38,373 nucleotides of DNA from contig JAAYNI010000077.1 in NCBI GenBank assembly GCA_012520995.1, forward strand, positions 1 to 38,373, read 5' to 3'. The position numbers and the translations under genes were made by a program. Source of the DNA: Candidatus Rifleibacteriota bacterium (lineage in GTDB: Bacteria > Muiribacteriota > Ozemobacteria > Ozemobacterales > Ozemobacteraceae). Each line of letters starts with the position of its first letter. The stretch's first letter is position 1. Positions 33,417 to 38,373 of this stretch are shown here, piece after piece. The notes under the pieces were generated by a model. It was not told where the DNA came from. It made no database searches and was given only the letters and a program-made list of their open reading frames with translations.

Positions 33417-34502
33417 TTATGTGTTTATGAAATATTTCTTAGAACTTGTTTTGAAGATAGCCTTGGTACCGACTGAGACAGGCTTGACACTAGCTTCCAT
33501 GTAGTATCTTTCGCCTTTTTTTAGTTGCGGAATACGCATGACATATTCCGAGATGGTTTTGCCATCGCTGTCCTCAATGTCTCTGACAATAACTACTGTT
33601 TTTTTATCTTTTTCATAGAAAGTAAGTGTGCCAAATGCGAATGCTTCCTGAGTTTCTAAGAAAATATGCAGGTTGTTGTTTCCTTGCGGCACCACTTCAA
33701 TTTTTTTGTAGAAGGGATCGCTCACAGGAGCTTCTTCCGGCGGTGTGTCGGGGTTTGTGGGCGTGGTGGGAATTGAGGTGGGTAATGGGAATTCTGTAGT
33801 GAAGCTTAGAATCCCCATTCCAATATCATCAGTGCTGGAAGTGTTGCCAGCTTGATCTCTGGCAACAATAGAATATCCGTAAGTGGTTCCAGGATGTAGT
33901 CCAGGTATATCTATTCTATGGCTTGTTTGATAAACATTGCTAGCCGGGAAATCCATTTTAAGGCCTTCCATAGTCCTTAAAGTAAGTTGGGTGACAGCAG
34001 GTTCATCTGTCATCCAGGTTATGGTTACACTGGTTGCGCTGGGATTAGGAGTCAGATTTCTTATCTTAGGCGGTTCTTTGTCTGCAAAACCGGGAAGGCC
34101 GTTTTCGCCGTGACAGAGATAGCAGAGCTTTTCATCTGAATAATTGTGATCGGGATTAAAACCAGAAGCATCGTGACAGCTCAAGCAGTCATTCTGTTGC
34201 CAGCCAGGATGAAAGTTGCTGAGCAAGGGAGCGTTGCCGTGTCCTGGAGGGTAAGCTCCGTCATCCGGCATAGTAACTATAGGAGAAGTTACAGCTCCTG
34301 GGGCGGTAGTATCGCCTGTTATTGGGCTACCGGAACCAGAACTGCCTTGAGAGCCATCGGTAATATTAGGACCGAAAGGACTCAGACAGTCCCCAGATGT
34401 GCAATCATTTGATGATGAACAGCCAGCAGTGAAGATTATTGCCGCGAATAGCAAGATCCACGGAAAAATAGTCTTCCTTTTAAGCTCGTTAAGCTTTTTC
34501 AT
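33417..34502 (-). CDS. Lipoprotein with two c-type haem motifs and FN3-like domain
   Basis: A 361-residue lipoprotein (lipobox FTAGC, Cys28). After a Gly/Ser/Thr/Pro-rich spacer (about 30-100) come two CxxCH haem-attachment motifs, CLSCH (106-110) and CYLCH (127-131), with extra His at 88, 98 and 119 as possible distal ligands. A fibronectin type III-like domain follows (about 144-238: SVTITWMTDEPAVTQ, HPGTTYGYSIVARDQAGN), then a Pro/Thr linker and a beta-rich end. It is probably a surface or outer-membrane electron-transfer or binding protein. It stands alone, with a good GGAGG site and its own promoter and terminator. No cytochrome maturation or oxidase genes are near. Confidence 0.8.
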   Translation of the reverse strand: MKKLNELKRKTIFPWILLFAAIIFTAGCSSSNDCTSGDCLSPFGPNITDGSQGSSGSGSPITGDTTAPGAVTSPIVTMPDDGAYPPGHGNAPLLSNFHPGWQQNDCLSCHDASGFNPDHNYSDEKLCYLCHGENGLPGFADKEPPKIRNLTPNPSATSVTITWMTDEPAVTQLTLRTMEGLKMDFPASNVYQTSHRIDIPGLHPGTTYGYSIVARDQAGNTSSTDDIGMGILSFTTEFPLPTSIPTTPTNPDTPPEEAPVSDPFYKKIEVVPQGNNNLHIFLETQEAFAFGTLTFYEKDKKTVVIVRDIEDSDGKTISEYVMRIPQLKKGERYYMEASVKPVSVGTKAIFKTSSKKYFINT

Positions 34503-34524
34503 TAATTTGCAACCTCCGAATTTC

Positions 34525-34554
34525 TTTATAAAGATACGTTTGAGTAATCGGCAA
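34525..34554 (-). promoter_or_regulatory. Promoter of the haem-motif lipoprotein
   Basis: On the minus strand, TTGCCG (34549-34554), an 18-base spacer and TATAAA (34525-34530). The GGAGG ribosome site is at 34513-34518. Confidence 0.45.
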
Positions 34555-34659
34555 AGAGGGTCTGTAAAATTAGAAAAAATATTTTTTTCCTTATGGTTTA
34601 AAAAAAGTAAAGCTTGGCCGAAAAGTCAGTAAATCCAAGCGAAGGTTCTAACATCGGAT

Positions 34660-35280
34660 ATGAAAACATTGAAAAATGCCTTTATATGGGCAAAAGATAT
34701 GCTGAAAGCAGCCTTTTACACGGTAGCCGTGTATCCTATTTATCTGCTTAAGAACATTGGTTATCATTTCAGGTCGCCATCAGTGTTGCTGTACGCTGTG
34801 ATTTTTTTCATTATTGACAGGGTTACCAAATATTTGGTTGTCTCTAATGCGCATCTTTTACCGAAACCTGTAATTGATAACTTTTTTACGCTGAGGTATG
34901 TAAGAAATCCAGGCGTAGCTTTCGGTTGGTTTCCGGAATGGAAACTTCCTCCCATTATAATGGCAATAAGCCTTGTAGCTATTATTGTTTATTACAGTCT
35001 TAAAGTTCCTGAAGAGGATAGAATGACCAGATGGGCTTTGGCTCTTCTAGTCGGGGGTGCTCTGGGAAATCTCTACGACAGACTGGTTTATGGATTCGTT
35101 GTAGACTTCCTTCTGTTCCATTTTGGTTCTTTCGATTTTCCTGTATTCAATTTTGCAGATATGATAATTGATCTGGGTGTATTCATACTATTCATAGATA
35201 TCTTTTTCCTGAGTCCGGAGCTTGATGAAGAAGATGAGAAAAAGCTCTCAAATGATGCTCCGGCTCCCTCTCTTTGCTGA
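34660..35280 (+). CDS. lspA: Lipoprotein signal peptidase II
   Basis: A 206-residue inner-membrane aspartyl protease that removes signal peptides from diacylglyceryl-modified prolipoproteins. Four membrane helices are visible, with the family motifs IDRVTK, RNPGVAFGWF, the catalytic GNLYDR (Asp140) and FNFADM (Asp167). An extra N-terminal segment of about 40 residues makes it longer than the usual ~165; an internal start is possible, but no better Shine-Dalgarno is seen. It sits 34 bases before lgt, the preceding enzyme of the same pathway. Its substrates would include the lipoproteins encoded at 19057, 23124 and 33417. Confidence 0.93.
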   Translation: MKTLKNAFIWAKDMLKAAFYTVAVYPIYLLKNIGYHFRSPSVLLYAVIFFIIDRVTKYLVVSNAHLLPKPVIDNFFTLRYVRNPGVAFGWFPEWKLPPIIMAISLVAIIVYYSLKVPEEDRMTRWALALLVGGALGNLYDRLVYGFVVDFLLFHFGSFDFPVFNFADMIIDLGVFILFIDIFFLSPELDEEDEKKLSNDAPAPSLC

Positions 35281-35314
35281 GAGCGTTTTGAGATAAGCGA
35301 GAGTCGCTGATTAA

Positions 35315-36070
35315 ATGCTGATAGAGTTGGAACTTCCTGTTTACAGCTATGGCATTTTGGTGGCTCTCGCTTTTATTTTAGGCCTTTATTTGTATCAGCT
35401 TTCATCTAAATATGAGAAAGAGCCTCTTCCGGGAGTTGTAAGTTTGCTTTTGCTGCTTTCTTGCAGTGGGATAGTTGGAGCAAGAATAGCTTATATATTA
35501 CTTTTTCCTTGGCAATTTTCCAGCTTGAAAGATTGCTTCGCAATTCATGAAGGCGGACTTGTGTTTTATGGCGGCTTTTTAGGAGCTTTGCTTGTCTCTT
35601 GGATTTATTGCAAGGCTAAAGGCTTTAGTTTTTCGGCTTTTGCTGACAATATAGTTCCATCTCTGGCTCTGGGGCATGCTATAGGAAGACTGGGATGTCT
35701 TATAAACTCTTGCTGTTATGGTAAACAGAGCAGCTTTTTGAAGATTTATAGAATCCCTGGCGATCCGGAAGGAATCTACCGCCATCCTACGCAACTTTAT
35801 TGCAGTCTTTTTTTACTCGGACTTTTTGGCTTTCTGAGGCATCTTCTCAAATCAGAAAAAATCAGAACTTCTCATGGTTTTACCGCTTCTATTTATTTGA
35901 TATTCTATTCTGTATTCAGATTCTTTATTGAGTTTTTGAGAGATGATGATAGAGGACAATTGAATCTTCCGTTTGATTTCTCTATAAGTCAGATAATCTC
36001 CGCTCTGTTGTTTGCAGCAGCTGCATTATGGTTACTGAGAGTTGTTCTTTCATTTTCCGAGAAAGAATGA
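35315..36070 (+). CDS. lgt: Prolipoprotein diacylglyceryl transferase
   Basis: A 251-residue polytopic inner-membrane enzyme that moves diacylglycerol from phosphatidylglycerol to the lipobox Cys, the first step of lipoprotein maturation. Signatures: YSYGILVALAF, GGLVFYGGFLGA, HAIGRLGCLINSCCYG (Arg125) and RHPTQLY, then FRFFIEFLRDDDRGQ. The last residue of the usual RHPTQLYE motif is Cys here. It forms a unit with lspA. A new promoter begins directly after its stop codon. Confidence 0.93.
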   Translation: MLIELELPVYSYGILVALAFILGLYLYQLSSKYEKEPLPGVVSLLLLLSCSGIVGARIAYILLFPWQFSSLKDCFAIHEGGLVFYGGFLGALLVSWIYCKAKGFSFSAFADNIVPSLALGHAIGRLGCLINSCCYGKQSSFLKIYRIPGDPEGIYRHPTQLYCSLFLLGLFGFLRHLLKSEKIRTSHGFTASIYLIFYSVFRFFIEFLRDDDRGQLNLPFDFSISQIISALLFAAAALWLLRVVLSFSEKE

Positions 36071-36098
36071 TTGCATGATAACCGGCTGTTATTATAAT
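36071..36098 (+). promoter_or_regulatory. Strong promoter of the protease-E2 unit
   Basis: TTGCAT (36071-36076), a 16-base spacer and a perfect TATAAT (36093-36098), starting one base after the lgt stop. Transcription would begin about 36105, just before the protease start, so this unit is separate from lspA-lgt. Confidence 0.68.
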
Positions 36099-36124
36099 CT
36101 GTTTAGAGAATATTGTTGCCTTTA

Positions 36125-37525
36125 ATGTTTGGCAAGATATCTAAAAATGTTGCCTTGCATGCAATGATTTTGCTTACTTTTGCTCTTGTAAGCTCATTTA
36201 TTGGTATGGCAGATCCTATTGTTTCAAGACGTTTTGGCAAAGCTTTTAAAGTAGGTTTGAGTGCATTGGGCTATGGTTTGCTTTGGGGGTTTTTTGGCGG
36301 AATGCTTGCAGGCGTGCTTTATTTAGCCATACAAACGGGACTTGTGCTTTCTTTTAGAGATTTTCTCACAAAGTATTTTCCTGAAAAAGGATATAACCTG
36401 TTTACAACTGTTTTTTTTATGGTTTGCCGTACACCCGCGTGGACCTTGTTAGGTGCAGGAGCAGGTTTAGTTCCAGGTTTTGCCTCTGGAACCAAGAAGA
36501 TTATGGCCAATGGCTTTATAGGCGGTATTTTAGGCGGAACAATTGGCGGAATGGTTTTTGACCCGATAGCTTTTACTGTGTATAGCCTTACAGGCAATAC
36601 CTCAGCTGGAATAAGCAGAGTTTTGGCTTTTTGCTCCTTGGGAGCAATGATTGGCGGCGGCGGTCTTTCCATTCTGGTAAGCTCCATTGCTATAACTATG
36701 ACTCGTAAGTTAAGGCGCAGCAGGCCATTAGCTTCTTTTTCATGTATGTTTCTTGGTGTCCTGATGCTTGTCTTCGGTGTTTTTTATACCCTATATTCTG
36801 ATATGCAGACCTCATCTCCGCGTGAAACTATGACTTTTGATAGGCAGAAGAATATGGATATGATAGAGAAAGCAGCCGACTTGATAAAAGAACCATTGAA
36901 AGCTAATCTGCTTATTCAAAGCGGTTATGGCTTAGGACAAGCTTTCGGTTCGGGAGTAGCAATTAAAAATAAAGATGGCAAAACATATATTTTGACAAAT
37001 CTTCATGTCTTGACTGGCTCGGCTTCGCCAGTGACACTTGACCAACTGAAAAAGAAAGTAAAAAATCTTAAGGTAACCTATTATGATTCCACAGTTGAGA
37101 AAGCCGAAGTGCTCTGGGTTGCTCCTTCGGGTATGGACGTGGCATTGATTGTGGCGAATACGCCTCTTGACTTCACAAGCTCCGCAACAATAGGAACCGT
37201 TGACAATGTAAAACTGGGAGAAAAAGTTTTTGCGATAGGGAATCCTATGGGCTTGGATTGGACATATACAGAAGGTGTTGTCTCCGGTTTTCGCAAAAAA
37301 AAGCTCTTATTAGGCGACGATGTCTCTGTGATTCAGATTCAAACACCTCTTAATCACGGCAATTCAGGCGGAGGACTTTATTCTGAAAAAGGTTTGTTGA
37401 TCGGTATTAATACTTGGATATATGAAAAGGCCGTAACTGAAGGTCTTAACTTTTCAATAGCAATTGATGAATTTGTAAAAGCTTTGTCAGATGAAATGAA
37501 AAATATTCTTTTTTCTGAAAAATAA
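36125..37525 (+). CDS. Membrane-anchored trypsin-like serine protease
   Basis: A 466-residue protein. The N-terminal half (about 10-225) has several membrane helices rich in Gly (LLWGFFGGMLAGVL, GFIGGILGGTIGGMV, LGAMIGGGGLSILV), a Gly-zipper-like region. The C-terminal half (about 255-466) is an S1/HtrA-type protease with a full triad: His294 (LTNLHVL), Asp338 (GMDVALIV) and Ser414 (HGNSGGGLY). There is no PDZ domain. Start choice is uncertain: ATG 36125 is used, while TTG codons at 36113 and 36116 sit nearer a weak AGAGA site. It lies 15 bases before the E2-like gene and shares its promoter, so it may process a protein in that pathway (inferred), but a general quality-control protease is equally possible. 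Confidence 0.82.
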   Translation: MFGKISKNVALHAMILLTFALVSSFIGMADPIVSRRFGKAFKVGLSALGYGLLWGFFGGMLAGVLYLAIQTGLVLSFRDFLTKYFPEKGYNLFTTVFFMVCRTPAWTLLGAGAGLVPGFASGTKKIMANGFIGGILGGTIGGMVFDPIAFTVYSLTGNTSAGISRVLAFCSLGAMIGGGGLSILVSSIAITMTRKLRRSRPLASFSCMFLGVLMLVFGVFYTLYSDMQTSSPRETMTFDRQKNMDMIEKAADLIKEPLKANLLIQSGYGLGQAFGSGVAIKNKDGKTYILTNLHVLTGSASPVTLDQLKKKVKNLKVTYYDSTVEKAEVLWVAPSGMDVALIVANTPLDFTSSATIGTVDNVKLGEKVFAIGNPMGLDWTYTEGVVSGFRKKKLLLGDDVSVIQIQTPLNHGNSGGGLYSEKGLLIGINTWIYEKAVTEGLNFSIAIDEFVKALSDEMKNILFSEK

Positions 37526-37540
37526 TGGAAGGTCTATGAA

Positions 37541-38302
37541 ATGAGTCTAAGGGATAGAAGATTGCTTGCGGATTATAAGAAAATGGTTGAAACTTTTTCT
37601 ACTGCTGGAAATATAAAGATCCAGTCTTATACGGGCGATCCTCCCGACAGATACATAATAGAATTTTTGGTTAAAAGTCCTGTTCTTTTGCCTAACGGAA
37701 CAGTTTCCTATAAAAACTCTCATACAGCAGAAGTCTATCTTACAAACACTTATCCTAGACAAGGGCCGCAGTGCAGAATGTTGTCGCCGGTTTTTCATCC
37801 TAATATAGCTCCACATGCCATATGTATAGGAGACCACTGAGCAGCGGGGGAGTCGCTTACACACCTAGTTATACGAATAGCAGAAATGCTAGCTTACCAA
37901 AGTTATAATTTAAAAAGTCCATTAAATGGTGAGGCGGCTCAGTGGGCAGAAAAAAACACATACATGTTTCCTTTGGATAAAACAGATTATAGTATGTATG
38001 CTGAAAAAGGTGATAAAATACTTACAGGAGAGGAGATAGCTTCGATCAATCTAGGAGAAACTGTTTCTTGTGCAAATTGCGGTGTACAGATCAGCGGTGA
38101 TGATATATTTGTTTGTTCAAGTGGTCACGCAGTTTGCAGAAATTGCGCATTTAGTTGTGTAACATGTGGCAAGGTTCTTTGCTTTAAATGTGTTGCATCT
38201 AAGTGTGCTATATGTAACTATTTTGTTTGTGCTAACTGTACATACAGTGATCCGGACCCCAAAAAGGTAACACATTTTCCGACAATATTTCCCCTTTCGT
38301 GA
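37541..38302 (+). pseudogene. E2 ubiquitin-conjugating-like + RING-like protein, interrupted by TGA and truncated by an IS
   Basis: One frame of 253 codons with a single internal TGA (37838-37840). Residues 1-150 are E2/UBC-like: GDPPDRYIIEF, a strand ending YPRQGPQCRM, then VFHPNIAPHAIC with the expected catalytic Cys95, as in the HPN...C motif of eukaryotic E2s. After the TGA the frame continues the fold (AAGESLTHLVIRIAEMLAYQ, SPLNGEAAQWAEKN). From about 178 a Cys/His-rich RING-like or treble-clef module follows (CANC, CSSGH, CRNC, CVTC, CFKC, CAIC, CANC). I recall bacterial relatives with Trp at the TGA position. A proper Shine-Dalgarno (AAGG, eight bases) precedes the ATG. Residues after Lys242 appear to be insertion-sequence DNA. 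Expected role if intact: conjugating a ubiquitin-like protein, with E2 and E3-like parts in one chain. Confidence 0.8.
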
Positions 38303-38373
38303 AGGAGAAAGGAAAATGTGTTATGGCATATAGTATTAAATTCAGGAAAAAAGTTCTTAATGAAATCTTCAAC
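38268..38373 (+). mobile_element. Left end of an IS630-like insertion sequence (partial)
   Basis: It begins at a TA (38268-38269), the target used by IS630/Tc1-mariner elements. The first 13 bases, TAACACATTTTCC, recur as a perfect inverted copy at 38311-38323. An inner pair CCTTTC/GAAAGG lies between them. The transposase frame starts on the inner copy. The right end is outside the window, so the boundary is inferred. Confidence 0.55.
38323..38373 (+). CDS. Transposase N-terminus, IS630-type helix-turn-helix (partial)
   Basis: Seventeen codons are visible (MAYSIKFRKKVLNEIFN). The MAYS-x-x-FRKKVL opening is typical of the N-terminal helix-turn-helix of IS630-family transposases. GAAGGAG/AAAGG sequences lie 10-15 bases upstream. 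The frame runs off the window. Family assignment rests on this short stretch only. Confidence 0.62.
   Translation, partial: MAYSIKFRKKVLNEIFN

Noticed and set aside
37838-37840. Genome-wide reassignment of TGA to Trp (code 4 or 25)
   Set aside because: Many intact genes here end exactly at TGA with the next gene starting or overlapping at once (cysE, smpB, rng, lspA, the gene at 26062), so TGA is a normal stop.
37886-38302. An independent RING-like gene starting at ATG 37886
   Set aside because: The ATG is in the same frame as the E2 part, lies in the middle of an E2-like helix, has no Shine-Dalgarno, and the sequence between TGA and ATG still encodes fold-like residues.
1-38373. CRISPR array, tRNA or rRNA genes
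   Set aside because: No regularly spaced direct repeats, no cloverleaf with T-arm consensus and no rRNA-like stretch were seen in the gaps.

Overview
The window (AT-rich, tightly packed, many start/stop overlaps) looks like a chromosomal segment of an uncultured diderm bacterium. Evidence for a diderm-type envelope is indirect: lgt and lspA, several lipobox-bearing secreted proteins, mltG, amidase-like and TPR envelope proteins, and a type IV pilin-like protein. Two ~1000-residue SpoIIE-like membrane proteins, the pilin and the many secreted TPR/propeller proteins remind me of Candidatus Riflebacteria/Ozemobacteria, but this is a weak guess from memory. TGA is a normal stop here (cysE, smpB, rng and lspA all end on it).

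Layout: 1-918 is a RelE-type toxin/XRE antitoxin pair with a near-consensus promoter and two abutting palindromic operators. 1032-3143 (minus) is maf-coaD-NeuB-like, each overlapping the next. 3144-3791 is a gene-free stretch of degenerate intergenic repeats. 3792-5625 is cysE-cysK (cysteine synthesis). 5756-8239 is a membrane-anchored HEAT-repeat protein. 8332-14243 (minus) is a tandem pair of SpoIIE-like membrane proteins with eroded catalytic motifs. 14336-18110 is TPR protein-smpB-amidase-like-GerMN. 18318-18686 (minus) is a pilin-like gene with its own promoter and a strong terminator.

19057-24107 holds secreted beta-propeller and TPR proteins around mltG and a metal/B12-type binding protein. 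24141-30274 is a small ORF, a radical SAM protein, its DUF2344 partner, RNase G/E (rng) and two unknown exported proteins. 30417-33222 (minus) is accD-accA-sigma70. 33417-34502 (minus) is a two-haem-motif lipoprotein with an FN3-like domain. 34660-36070 is lspA-lgt.

The most unusual part is 36071-38373. A strong promoter drives a membrane-anchored trypsin-like protease, followed 15 bases later by a gene encoding a ubiquitin-conjugating (E2)-like domain joined to a Cys-rich RING-like module. Its frame is open throughout except for one TGA five codons after the predicted catalytic Cys, where I recall relatives having Trp. Its 3' end runs into what looks like the left end of an IS630-type insertion sequence. 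This appears to be a bacterial ubiquitin-like conjugation gene being inactivated, or read through, in this genome. Any E1, ubiquitin-like or JAB partners would lie beyond the right edge.
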